Source: Dichotomocladium elegans (lineage: Eukaryota > Mucoromycota > Mucoromycetes > Mucorales > Lichtheimiaceae). From it: DNA of 64,000 nucleotides. Below the pieces are notes generated by a model that had not been told where the DNA came from, did not search any database, and saw nothing but the letters and a program-made list of their open reading frames with translations. Shown piece after piece: positions 1-11,586 of this stretch. The first letter of the stretch is position 1. Every line of letters starts with the position of its first letter. A program made the position numbers and the translations under genes. The stretch lies in contig JAIXMN010000020.1 in NCBI GenBank assembly GCA_025716815.1, positions 248,001 to 312,000 of the forward strand. Reading direction: 5' to 3'.

Positions 1-551
1 AACCTAGCAATTGCGTGCCGTTCCTTCAGTCATCCGTCTTCATCTTTTTATCCGCACCCTCATCGTTCTTTCGTCTTACTCTTTGCTGAAACGGGTGTCC
101 GGCAAATCCTTTTCCGTCACAAGAAACTTGCGTACTTTGACAGGCGCAATAATGGGCTCAGATAAGGGCTGGGTATCTTCTTCCTGAACAAGGGTTTCGA
201 CACCCGGGCCATACACTTCTTCAGCAGTAGGGTAATACTGCTTATCTTCATGGAGCACAATCTGATTCTGTGGTATATCTGCGAATGGATGCGAAAAAAG
301 AATAAGCCTGGACATCCATGCATCTTTTCACTTTGTCGCGACGTGTTGCACTTTCGGTAGTATTTACCATCCACACGCATCAGGGCAGATTCTTCAACAG
401 CTTCTTCCATTTCATCATCGCTGCCTGCTCGGGGTGGGGTCGTCTCAAATCCACGATGCTCCTCTTGCTCTTCTTCTAGTTCTAGATCCTCGTCATCTTC
501 AAGATCTGGTCCGATGTAGTTGCCGAATTCGTCGTACAGAGATTCATCCAT
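1..551 (-). CDS. SNU114: U5 snRNP GTPase Snu114/EFTUD2, N-terminal part (runs off the left edge)
   Basis: EF2-like GTPase of the spliceosomal U5 snRNP. Exon 1 is 551-368, exon 2 is 278-80, exon 3 begins at 3; introns 279-367 and 4-79 are GT-AG. The start at 551 gives [16 protein letters not shown], which matches the conserved EFTUD2 start; a longer frame from 575 adds eight residues without family support. An acidic stretch follows ([16 protein letters not shown]), then in exon 2 the family block [19 protein letters not shown] and [13 protein letters not shown]. About 128 residues of a protein that is normally near 970 are in the window, all upstream of the GTPase domain. The gene is divergent from KEX2, with 660 bp between the two starts. 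Identity is secure from these blocks; function comes from the family. Confidence 0.93.
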
Positions 552-1211
552 GGTTGTGAGAAAGTCAGATCGCACGCGTTTTTAATCGAGCCACCTAGAT
601 GTTTTTTAACACGCAGTCGCGGGCAGCCCGAATGAAACCTTTAATTCGTAGGCTCCTCCCTCCGCCCGCCCCGCCACCCCCCCATTTGGTGGCAGTCACG
701 CGCTCCATAGTACATGTTTTTTGCGGAGACCCAAGAGATGAACATCCGAGCATCTACTCTGAAAGCGGTGATCTAGAGTCAGGCATGCGCCTGTTCGCAA
801 GATGTTCTCTCTTAAAACATCATATTATTAAAAAATACGCCACTACAAGACAAACCTTTAATGATTTTTATATTAGAATATATATATATATATATGTATA
901 TATACCAGGGAGTCGTAAATAGAGCGGTCGGGTCATAGAGATATTCATGGGACCGCTTCTTCCCAGGGATACCGGAACAGCAGTCGATTTGTCCGGTGCA
1001 AATAATTGAACAATGTCTGATGCGTTCATAAAGTATCGATGCAATTCTGGGTAATTGGCTACAAGCCTGCCCCATGCACACCAAGCACGAGAAGAATTTA
1101 AATATGGCCCCCACCCAACGCTTAGAGTGCTTTGGGCAATCTTTTGTTCTCTAATCCCATCTCTCTTCCTCTCTCTCTCCCCTACCCCACACCCCATCTT
1201 TCCTCTTTGCC
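552..1211. promoter_or_regulatory. Divergent intergenic region between SNU114 and KEX2
   Basis: 660 bp between two divergent start codons, so it should carry both promoters. It holds a TA-rich microsatellite near 879-902 and a pyrimidine-rich run (about 1141-1200) just before the KEX2 start, common in fungal promoters. I see no convincing open frame; the frames on both strands have no recognisable sequence. Confidence 0.5.
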
Positions 1212-3946
1212 ATGAAACTGTATCTACTGTTGCTTTGCACGGCTGCATTTTCCCTCATCTTTACAGAAGGCCGGATGGAAGCGGATCGGTACTACTATAC
1301 CATGCATGTCCCCTCGTCCTCAGAGAGAGCAGCAAAGTGGGTGGCACACGAGCTTGGTGCACGGTACGAAGGCCAAGTTGGCGAATTGCCAACGTATTAT
1401 CTGGTCAGTGTTCCTGCTGGCGGTGACGGCTTCGCTAAACGGAGGGACACAGACGAAAACGATCTATTGATGGCTGCATTTAAATCGCAAAAGCAGAAAC
1501 ACCATGCTAGTATGAGCCGCCGGGATAGTGGTCATGTATACTGGGATCTCGTTCTCAGAATCGAGCGCCTGGCAGCCAGAAAACGGGTCAAGCGCGTGCT
1601 TCCACTAACTCTGCGCGGTGCGGATGGTACCATACTGCTGAACGATACCGAGAACATGCTTGGAATCCGCGACCCTGGCTTCGACAAACAATGGCATCTG
1701 GTATGCATCTCCACATGAATATAAAGTAGTAGCGACCGTTCTAAGTGCCTCGTGCAAATCCAGGTCAATCAAGGAACGAGAGGGCATGATATTAACGTAA
1801 CGGGAGTATGGCGTCAAGGCAAGTGAACTTCCTGTCATGAGAAATCTAAAGCCTTCCATAACCATTTAACTTGTCGCTAACCGTTTGTATGACTTCTAAA
1901 CATACCACATATATATATATATAAAGGTATTACTGGCAAGGGATCCACTGTAGCTATTCTGGACGACGGATTGGATTATGATAACCGCGACCTCGAAAGC
2001 AATTTTGTAAGTATTAGACGTGTTATGAACTGTTCATTGTTAAGGCATAAGATGTTTATGAGCGAGCATATGGAAAAAAAAAAAAGTACGCTGCAGGTTC
2101 GTATGATTTCAATGACCATGTCAGCTTGCCAAAACCCAAACTGTCGGACGACACCCATGGCACGCGCTGCGCAGGCCAGATTGCTGCAAGTAAAAACGAC
2201 CTATGCGGCATTGGTATAGCGTACGGAGCCAAGGTGGCAGGTATCCATCGAACCAGATTCAGCTGCGTATAGTTGATGAACTGAACATGCACCAAATAGG
2301 AATCCGGATTTTGTCGGGTGAAATTACCGACGCCGATGAAGCTGCTGCACTCAATTACAAGTTCCAAGAGAATGACATTTATTCTTGCTCCTGGGGCCCG
2401 CCAGACGATGGCCAGGCAATGGAAGGGCCGAGAGGCATCCTTGCAGACGCATTTATAAATGGTATCACTAACGGCCGAGGAGGCAAAGGCTCTATATTCG
2501 TGTTTGCAACGGGGAACGGTGCCCCGTTCGGCGACAACTGCAACTTTGATGGCTATACCAATAGTATCTACACCATTACGATTGGCGCCATTGATCACCT
2601 TGACCAGCATCCATATTATTCAGAAACCTGCTCAGCCCAGATGGTGGTAACATATTCGAGCGGTGAAGGCAAATCCATTGCAAGTTGAACATTCCTCCAT
2701 TTCATATGCACAGCAAAAAAAAAAAGATATCTGAAAAGCCAAGATCAGTAGACTGACTTGAAGGGCCGGGGGGGCGCGGTTGATAGTATACAACCGATGT
2801 AGGGAAAGATGCTTGTTCTGAAAGCCATGGCGGTACATCCGCTGCTGCACCCACTGCAGCCGGCATATTTGCATTGGTTCTATCGGTTCGACCGGATCTC
2901 ACATGGCGTGATCTCCAGCATTTGTGCGTGCAGACTGCTGTCCCTGTCCATGTCGAAGACTCGGACTGGAAGCTATTGCCTTCTCAGAGGCTCTACAGCC
3001 ACAAATTTGGTTATGGTAAACTCGATGCGTACGCGATTGTCGAGGCGGCTAAGACGCATCAGCTGGTGAATGAGCAGACTATGATTCACGCGCTAGCCTT
3101 TTCAGAACAAACAACTGGAGGCAAGGACATCCCCGACTCGTCTGGCTTGAAGGAGCGCCGCGCTCTCAACACGACAATCAGGATCACGCCAGACATGGTC
3201 CGCCAAGCAAATTTAAAACAGCTCGAGCACGTTGTGGTTACAGTCAACATCGAGCATGAACGCCGAGGTGACCTGGTCATCACCTTACGCAGTCCACATC
3301 AAGTGGAGTCTGAGCTCGCGACGCAGAGGCCATTGGATGAAAGCAAAGATGGGATTCGGGACTGGAAGTTTATGAGCGTGAAGCATTGGTATGGGAATAT
3401 AATCACCGCCGTCTATGCTTACTTATCACGTAGTTAATGATATCATTATCTGAAAGGCAAGAAGACCCTATCGGTGACTGGACGCTCCTTGTCTATGATG
3501 TAAGCCATCCCGAGGCACGAGGAAAAATGCTAAACTGGACCTTGACCTTGTATGGTGAAGCGGGGGACGCGCAAAAGGTGACTCTTAAAAGTCAGTTACG
3601 GTCAGAAGCGCTGTCTATGCCGGAGCCCATACCTTCGCGTCCGACACGCATACGTGCGAAGCACACGAGTAGCTCAAGTGGATTAGCTACTGCTACGGCG
3701 AGTGCGAGTGCATCCGCTGCAATATCCGAGAAAGCGAAGACTGCGGAGTATCGACCGTTGAACGGGGGTCCAATATACACTTATGGGGGGATTATGGCTG
3801 CAGTAATTTTAGCCGTAGGTCTGTGGATCCACAAACGCCGAAGACAAGTGCAATGGTGGTTGGAGCAAGAGAAGGAAGAACATTCCATGAGCTTTGTGTT
3901 TTCCGTTGGGGACTTGTCCGATGAATTTATGAGCGACGATGAGAAT

Positions 3947-3982
<36 letters not shown>
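1212..3982 (+). CDS. KEX2: Kexin-type proprotein convertase (Kex2 family subtilase)
   Basis: Calcium-dependent serine protease of the late Golgi that cleaves secretory proproteins after dibasic sites. Seven exons: 1212-1700, 1764-1818, 1927-2006, 2087-2240, 2300-2679, 2787-3388, 3457-3982; 761 residues. Order: signal peptide (MKLYLLLLCTAAFSLIF), prodomain ending near the basic site RKRVKR, S8 catalytic domain with Asp194 (VAILDDGLD), His232 (DDTHGTRCAGQ) and Ser404 (ESHGGTSAAAP), P/homoB domain, a Ser/Ala-rich stalk, one membrane segment (about GGIMAAVILAVGLWI) followed by KRRRQ, and an acidic cytosolic tail that ends in ten Gln directly before the stop. The introns at 1819-1926 and 2680-2786 have GC donors; moving either to a GT breaks frame or removes conserved residues. 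Intron 2007-2086 ends in an A-tract. The triad is complete, so the enzyme should be active. Confidence 0.96.
3950..3979 (+). repeat. (CAG)10 microsatellite at the 3' end of KEX2
   Basis: Ten uninterrupted CAG codons (poly-Gln) lie immediately before the TAA of KEX2. Copy number is likely to vary between strains. Confidence 0.95.
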
Positions 3983-4118
3983 TGACCGTTTCACAGATGA
4001 AACATGACATCATATAGACGTCAATGCAAAAAAAAAAATAAATAATACGCGAAAAAGAAAGCGGCAGAGATACTATAACCCACTTCTTTCTAAGCAATCC
4101 ATATTCATTTCGAACAAG

Positions 4119-4536
4119 ATGCCTCCTGCCGCTACCAAAGTTGTTCTTAGAGGCGCAAACGACCAAGAATTCTTCGTCGTCGCTAATCCTGGCATGACGA
4201 GCAAGTACCGCAGTGATAAGACCATTCCGCTCGTTGACGTTGTTCAGTGTGAGTAAAGAACATAGAACAAATACCATCGGCTTTGCTTTGTACCAACTGT
4301 TCTTCAGCATTCGATATCCACACTACCACAACCGGTTCAGAGACTGGAGAGACAATGACGCCGTCGACGGGTATACTTCAGTAAGTTCGACAGCAACCGC
4401 AAGGAGAAGGAATGGGGAATGAGAGATGTATGCATATACTCACATGCTACGGCCTTGAAGGAGTGCGTTTAAGACCTCAAACCGGGATGACGTCGTCCGG
4501 ATGATTGTAGAGAATGGCATCGAGAAGAACATGTAA
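4119..4536 (+). CDS. RTC3: RTC3-like small protein with an SBDS/FYSH fold
   Basis: Three short exons: 4119-4248, 4308-4380, 4461-4536; introns 4249-4307 and 4381-4460 are GT-AG. The 92-residue product starts MPPAATKVVLRGANDQEFF and ends with TSNRDDVVRMIVENGIEKNM. Size and pattern match the yeast Rtc3/YHR087W family, a stand-alone version of the SBDS N-terminal domain linked to RNA metabolism and stress. Phases 1 and 2 join without a stop. The start has a purine-rich context (ACAAGATG) 136 bp after the KEX2 stop, same strand. The match is from memory of the fold's pattern (beta strand, 'LVDVVQSFDIHTT', 'SNRDDVV'), so the family call is fairly sure and the function is inferred. Confidence 0.82.
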
Positions 4537-4836
4537 AGACCCATATCCATTGTATCCATTGGTTACTTCTTTCTTCAGAAAGAAGCACACTCCGTCCTTG
4601 TAAATGATCATCACGTACTGCTCCCGTTTAACGGGTATAATTCAAAATAAAGAGAAACGCTTTCTCGGATAAGGAGTGAAACCGCTCAACACGTTGTCGT
4701 GCCTGCTAGCTCCTCTCTTTCTCGCTCATCCCTTCTCCGTGTACTCTGCGCGCCCCCACCTCCCTGGCTAGTCTATTAGGATGTTTCTTTCACCCCCTTC
4801 TTATTTTTCGACCGACACAACCCAATTACCATCACC

Positions 4837-6107
4837 ATGACCTGGTCTGCCGACGGAGAATCGAAAAGCTCATTCTCATCCGGGAGCACGCGCAATCTGT
4901 CTATTGCTGAGCTTATGCACTATGACATGAAGGGTGAATCACTGCGTCCTGCTCTCGATCCAAGCAGCGACGCCAATTCCGACAAGGATTTTGTCATCGC
5001 GTCTTTGACAGAATCGCTTCAGATTCACAAGGAAATCATGGAGCGCCTGCATGCGGAACGCACGGCCGTCCTCAATGACATTGAGCGGGAGCGGAATGAA
5101 GCCCTCCAAGCAACGCTCAAGGAAAAGGAAAGAGCACTAAAATTGATGGAAGAGCAGATCCAAGAATATCAGCGCCTCGAATCTGCATATCAGCTGGTAG
5201 TTGCCGAGCTCGAGTCGAAAAAAGAAGAGTACAAACGGATGGAGGGAAGTTTCTATGACCATGTGAGAAGGTAGGGCCGGGAGAGAGGAGGGGGGGGAAA
5301 GATGACTAGAAAAAGTGGAAGACAACTCACAACTGCTCAAGCATCCGCCCAACAGACGACGATCTGTCCACGATCCAGGTGGAGATAACGCACCTCACAA
5401 GCCAATTGAATAACTTTTGCTTGGGCCTCAGATCCAGAATGGATCGGACGGGTGGCACAGACTTTGTACTGACGCGATGGGTCGACCGCGAAAAAGATAT
5501 CCGAGCCCAGTTCATGGCCAGCGATGACGCCACGGAGAGGCTTGAGCCGGGAGTATTGACCATGTTCACCGAGAAGTATGCGATGGAGATGTTGCGGACC
5601 CACATATTTGACGTCCCCATTCATGCCGGGGTATCTATCAACAAGGCTTTTCGTATCTTGAGTGCTTGGATCGAGGAACGCAACACAGACTGGTCTAGCC
5701 GGCTACGGCAACAAGTGAGTGCACTTGTTGTCCGGCAACCAGGTGGCGAGCAGGTCAATATCGATAAGGCACTGGAGCAACTGATCGACTTGATGATGGA
5801 TGACCTGGCACAAATCTATCCGAGGATAAAGGATACGCCCAGTCAGCGTAAAAAGGTCGAAAACATCGTGGCACGGGCTGCCAGACTGAATCTGGCCATG
5901 AAGGGGCAGGAGATCAAAGTGTTTTGTGCTTCGGTTGAGGAGGGCGTCGCCTTATTTGATGCGACCATCATGAGGCCCACGAACCGAGGCGCAACCGAGG
6001 GTGTTGTTCTTTTCGTCATCTCACCGCCGTTTATTGCACTTGATCAGAAGGATGAGGAAAACGGCTTTGTGATACCAGGAAAAGTGTTCTGCGCAGATAT
6101 CAAATGA
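4837..6107 (+). CDS. Coiled-coil protein of unknown function
   Basis: Two exons (4837-5270, 5342-6107; GT-AG intron 5271-5341) give 399 residues. Residues about 1-50 are Ser-rich and polar. Residues about 60-140 form a charged coiled coil (ERLHAERTAVLNDIERERNE, then LMEEQIQEYQRLESAY). The rest is a compact, mostly helical domain containing RWVDREKDIRAQFMAS, IDKALEQLIDLMMDDLAQ and a closing beta-like stretch before ADIK. I do not recognise a named family; layouts like this occur as conserved hypothetical proteins in fungi. The exon join gives SIRPTDDDLSTIQVEI, a smooth continuation. No membrane segment or signal peptide is visible. Confidence 0.85.
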
Positions 6108-6329
6108 CCCAATAAATAATTCCCAAAGGTACCTTGATCATTCCCCATACCCGCTCTTTTGAAAAAGTCAATGACTGCTGTTGGACGGCTGGTTGGAGAG
6201 GGAAGATGCCTTTTTTCAAAAAAAGAGAGGGCATTGTATTCCAGTTGAAAGAGGTAAGCGAGGCGTTTTAAAACCAAGGAGAAAATCATTGCGGCAAGAG
6301 AGAAGGCGTATCTTTCTCACAGCTTCTCC

Positions 6330-9139
6330 ATGCCAAAAACAAAGATCTTCAATTCCACACAAAGTCTCCCTGCCCCGTTTATCCCGGCAAAACGAGCTTC
6401 TATCACACACTTCCTAACGCCCGATCAACGCATCGACGAGCCTGCTTTGCAAGAATTTATTCACGACCACATTGTCGTACATGGGCAGCCACTTGTCATC
6501 GGCGATTTTAATACCTTACCAGTATGGGATCTTAAGCTGTTCGCACCAAAGACATTGCCAAAGCTGTTTAAAAAGCGAGGCGAGTGATCGGTTGATATTA
6601 CATTGACGGCGCATCTCGAAAGCACGCTTTTGTAATACCCATGGTTTCTCTATTTACAGCGATCGAGGTGTATGATATGAAAACGAACACTGTTTCCAAA
6701 TCGATCATGTCGGATTTCCTACGAACGATCTATGATGGTAAAATACCCACTGAGATCCCGCAATTGAAGAAGCAACAGCAACATTCAACTCGCTATGGGA
6801 GTCCTGAGGATGATCACCGTAAGGAAGGATGGATCGTTAACAATTAATCTGAATCTCATTTTCATTTGAACTAGACGTGAGTGATTCTGGAGACGCAGCT
6901 GATTCGTCCCGGAAGGCAATGACGCCTGATGATACTCAGGTAGATGGGGATAGAGCTAAGGAAAATGCACATGTAACCAAACGTCGGTTATGTCGAAAAC
7001 CAAAGCAAAAGCTGTTCAACCAACCTCTACAAGCTTCACGAAACCCGACAGCGCCGGCAATTTATGCTAAAGATCTCTCATGTCCATCCGAGTTAAAGGC
7101 TGCCCTTACTCGGTTTTTACCCGAGTATCTATTACCATTCACAACAAGCGACTTGTTCAGCTGCATCCCTCCTCGCCTTGCTGCCGAACACCTGATGTGT
7201 TACGTCGGAAGCCACAGGACAGGCACTGCCATGCATCGTGACCTCTGCAGCACGATAGGCCACAATATTATGATTTATGCAGACGAAGGCGGGTTCTCAG
7301 AGTGGCTTTTCATACCAAAAGAACAACGAGATGAGCTATTGGAGGCCTCCTATCCTAACAAAAGTGACAGTCCAGCTCTGCCGCCAAGTGCGATTAATAA
7401 GAGATACAATGCTGCGGGCGTCTCAAAGAGCACATTTTTAGAAAGCGATCGTGCGTGGATCAGTAAGAGCAGCCTTAAGAAATCAGGAATCAGGACACAG
7501 GTTGTTATCCAGCGACCGGGTGATCTTGTGCTCATCCCTAGCATGTGTTACCATCAAGTCAGAAACGTGGGTACATCTGTCAAGGCCGCTTGGAATCGTG
7601 CTTCTGCGTACAGTCTCCGTCTGGCGTTGGAAAACCAGTTGCCGATATACCAGACCATCATTCGACCTGAACTTTACAGGTGCAAGGCTATGGTGTATTA
7701 CTCACTGTGCAATTGGAGCAAGAAGATTAGATCATGCCTCAAGTCAGGTGACCGCCGGCCAGATTGGACGCCTTGGTTTCGCGAAGAATGTGAAATACTA
7801 TGTAACACGTTTCTCGAGCATGTAATCTATCCGGAGATGGTTGAGGCAATTCCATCTGAAGGTGTCAGCGATGAAGGCATTGATATCATCATGTCAGGAA
7901 CTGGAATGTACACAAAGACCTGCAATTTTTGTCATGCAGATATTTTCAATCGCCACTATCACTGCACTGTGTGTCAGGACTTCGATCTTTGCTTGCTCTG
8001 TTATTCCCAGGGTCGAGGATGTGCGCATATGGATACCCTCACCATGTATCAAGGCTCCACATCCCTGAAAATGTATATCGATATCTATGCATCCTTCATC
8101 GAAACCATGAACGAAGCTTTTGAAAGATTTGCAGAAGGTTGGAAACCTCTTGATTATATCCTAAACGACGAGAAGTATGTTCTATAGGGACAAGGGAATG
8201 AATGCACGATGACATTAATTAACCTGTCTCGATAGCCAGAGCAAATCTTTAGCCACTATTTGTCGGCGCATTGAGGCTTATCGCCGCCGCAACGGGGTAT
8301 GTGCTATCGAAAACAAAGCTGGGTACGTTGTCTTACATTAAGCCGGCAGTTACTCTCGAATTACTTCGCCTGCGGCCACTGCAACGCGGTAGTATCGTTA
8401 CATGATCTTTATGCGCAAGATCATCTTGATTTGGAGGCAGTTTTTGGGCAGCATCTCTGCAGGGCATTGGCAGAAGATGACAAGAATAATATTGTCTATG
8501 TGTGCGCAAAGTGTAGCAAAGAATGCCAGGATGGATGCGAAACTCTCTCACCCAGACAGCACGAAATGGTCCAAAGAGTATTTTATACTCCCCCTGACCA
8601 TGACAACCGTACCTGGGGCGGCCCTTCCGACTGGGGAATGTATAATGTAAGTGATAACGAAGCAAGGAGAAGAAACAGCGTTTAGCTGACGCAAGGAATG
8701 GGGCGGGTGGCAAAAGTCAGTTCACTGGCCACGCATGAGTCAAGTCCAACACACCTACTTCAAAACGATGGAATCCAATAATTCAAACGAATGGACCGAG
8801 TCGCACATTCAAGACCTTGTTTACAGTGCACTTGCGGAAGCGGTTCAGCAAAACGCGCTACCGTCAATACTGACGGACAAGGAGCGTGCAGCTGAGGCAG
8901 CATCGAGATTACGGAATGTCAGGAATAATTGGGCAGACCGGCTCACGGGAATATTGAGGGCTAATCCGACAATGAAAGAAACGATCATTCAATTCTCTCC
9001 GGAAGAGAGTTGGGCTGATATTAAGGATCTTGTGGACGTCGACAAGGTGTCGATTCGGATACCAGCAAACGCTATTCTCAAGAACCATGAAAAACCCGAT
9101 CTAGAGAATCGACGGAAAAAACGGCGGAAGATGATGTGA
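6330..9139 (+). CDS. JmjC-domain protein with ZZ-like zinc finger (putative histone demethylase or hydroxylase)
   Basis: Six exons: 6330-6579, 6660-6818, 6875-8174, 8236-8296, 8350-8646, 8717-9139; 829 residues. The JmjC fold is recognisable by CYVGSHRTGTAMHRDLCSTI (iron ligands His257 and Asp259) and by PGDLVLIPSMCYHQVRNVG (His363), so an Fe(II)/2-oxoglutarate oxygenase is expected. A Cys/His cluster near residues 486-520 (CNFCHADIFNRHYHCTVCQ) resembles a ZZ finger; further cysteine pairs (FACGHC, YVCAKC) follow. The C-terminus is basic (ENRRKKRRKMM), fitting nuclear location. Intron 6580-6659 has a GC donor. The last exon starts after an AAAAG acceptor, the least certain junction; a separate small gene from 8735 is the alternative. 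Substrate is not predictable from sequence. Confidence 0.8.
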
Positions 9140-9707
9140 TCAGGATATTACATAATTACTGTATGTGGGATGAAGTCAGTAATGTTGAGATAATACATGG
9201 GATCACTCATGTGCGGATCAAAATACGTTATCCACACAAGGCTCTACATAAATCATTGGTAATCGATATCTGAATCCCTAATATGTGTTTTCGCTTTTGC
9301 GGGTTCTGCATCATGTGTATCAGTATACAAAATGCCTCCTAGTGCGACATCATTTCAAATGCTGTAACTGTTGGTTCTCTCTCTCCCGCCTACCCAACTT
9401 ATTTAACAAACTTCTTTGAAATCCCGATCAAGCACGCCCCCCCAGGGTTAGCATTTGAAAAGCGGGAAGGCGCGGAATGTTTTTGCTGGCCAATAAAGGT
9501 AAGTATTTCCGAGAATGCGATTTGTTTTGTACAATGTATAAAAGGAATTCCTTCAAGGGGTAAATAGACATGAGAGATTGGGAAGGGGGATTAAGAAGAA
9601 ATACAAAACGAAGGGAGTTGTGTGCGTCTGTGTGTGTGTGCGCGGGGCGGGGCTAGGTGGAGGGAGGTGGGAAAGAAGCAGGAAGGAGGGACGAGCGATG
9701 TTGTGTA
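9140..9707. other. Convergent intergenic region, no gene seen
   Basis: Lies between the 3' ends of the JmjC gene (+) and hexokinase (-). It contains a GT/GC-rich purine stretch (about 9618-9690), probably hexokinase 3' UTR. I see no coding signal. Confidence 0.5.
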
Positions 9708-11586
9708 TTATAGTCCGGCGCTCTTGTGGGCAATCATGGCAATAATGGCTGCGCCAAGGCCAGAACCGTCCTTTGCATGAGCCAGTTTGATCTTGCTCAC
9801 CAGGTCTGGGCTGTAGAGCTCGACCATCGCTTGACGGATGTTGGACTCAAAGCTGGGGTATTTCTCAAAGAGCGAGCCGTCCACGGCAATAATGCAGTCC
9901 CTTTCCAGGGTCTGCTGGAGATAACCGCAGTGGGTCAGGACGCCTGCTAGGCCGCATGCGGCCAAGCGTGCTGCGCGCCGACCGACAAACTCACATATCA
10001 GCTTGACCACCTGCCTGTCTGCCAACGTGGTGGAGGGAATCCCCATGGTCTCCTCGAGGATTTCCTTCGTAGCTGCCAAATCCTCCGATATGTCGTCCTC
10101 AATGGCCGTGAGATAGGCAGTATCGAACCCCCACTGGGTGTTCATCAGGCTAGACGAGTCGCCTTCGAACAAAAGATAATCGTCAACGAAGGCCACCATG
10201 ATGTTCCGGGCGATCTCGCCTAGGTACATGCCCGAGATCATCTTCTCATAGAGCTGCATGTGCACGTTGCGGGATTCGCGGTTCAGCTTGTTGTCATAGA
10301 CGGTCAGCGGCAGCACAGCGCGTTCGCAGTCGAAAGCTCCCCATTCCATGTTGATCACCATTTCCCCTGCCTCGGTCCGTCCGTCCCATTTGGTAATGTT
10401 TTCGATCTTCTCATAATAACCTGTCAATCAAAAAGGAAAGGGAAACAAATTTAACCGAGACTGCCTTATGGTGATAATCATGCGCGATGATACACACACA
10501 CACACACTTACAGGCGTTTGTTCCGGTTCCCATGATAACACCCATGGTAGTATCGGGGTGTTGATAGGCATGAGCCATCAGCGTGCCAACGGTATCATTG
10601 ACCAACTATAGGGATGGCACCAGTTGGGTCAGTACGAGGTTCCCTGACCTTCCGTGGATTGTTGTGGGCCTGATGGGAACACAAACCCCGCTTTCCCGAC
10701 CTGACCCTCCCTCGATTCCCGCAACCCTCCCACCTCTTCCACCCGTTCGTCTCCCTGAACTTAGCCCTCTACCCAACAACATCAACCGCATTGCCGTCCC
10801 CCGATCACTATCTTTTCCCCTCTGGTCGTGCGACCCTTGTCCGAAAAGAAAGAACTGTGCGAGAGTGGGAAATAGAGATAACGTACTGCAGCGATGTTGA
10901 CAGACACTCCGCGGCGATCGAATGCTTCTTGCAGTAGAATCGTGACGTCTTCATTAACGGCATTTGTGCACGAGAAGCCTTTGGTCCATTGGGTGAGCGT
11001 ACCGCGGTTGATAGCTGTCTGAAGGACAGGAAATGAAAAGGTGAAACCGAGCTGCAAGTCTGTTTCGCCCTGGGCATGGTGGTCCACAAAGGATTCAACG
11101 CATTCTGCAATAAAGTCGCAAAGCTCAGACATCTCGCCCGTCTTGTATTGGTCCTGGACCTTGAACTTCTCCTGTTCAATGGTATATTCGCCATTGCCTA
11201 GGAGCTCTACTAGACAGACACGAAGGTTCGTGCCACCTAGATCAAGAGCGAGGTACTTGCCGGTTTCTTTGCCCGTGGGGCGCCCGGTAACGTAACTAGG
11301 GATCATGGGTACTTTTATCAAGCAAATCGGGTTTAGCCTATCCATCATTCTGAACCGGGGCGTCCTGTCTGATTCATTTCACACTCCCCCAATACTCACC
11401 AGTAGCACCTATCCGATCCAACCCTTTACGCATCTCTCTCACAAGCTGCTCGGTAATCAACTTCAGCTGCTCGGTGGTAATCTCAAACTCCTTGGCAAGC
11501 TTGTTAACCGCAATATTCTGTGCCTTGGAACCATCGATAGTGTATTTGTGCTCAACCGGTGAGCCGGTATACGTCAGATTGGCCAT
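9708..11586 (-). CDS. HXK: Hexokinase
   Basis: Phosphorylates glucose and related hexoses with ATP, first step of glycolysis, cytosolic. Four exons on the minus strand: 11586-11400, 11311-10887, 10605-10512, 10420-9708; 472 residues, normal for a fungal hexokinase. Introns are GT-AG; the 281-nt intron 10606-10886 is the longest in the window. Motifs: YLALDLGGTNLRVCL (phosphate loop, about residues 82-96), FSFPVLQTAINRGTLTQWTKGF region (sugar site), catalytic Asp208 in LVNDTVGTLMA, MGTGTNACY across the exon 3/4 join, NMEWGAF, and the C-terminal DGSGLGAAIIAMIA adenosine segment. All catalytic motifs are intact. A glucokinase specificity cannot be excluded from sequence alone. Confidence 0.96.

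Noticed and set aside
8291..8350. Apparent frameshift at the GGGG run in the JmjC gene
   Set aside because: A normal GT-AG intron (8297-8349, donor GTATGT) restores frame; the out-of-frame peptide is intron sequence.
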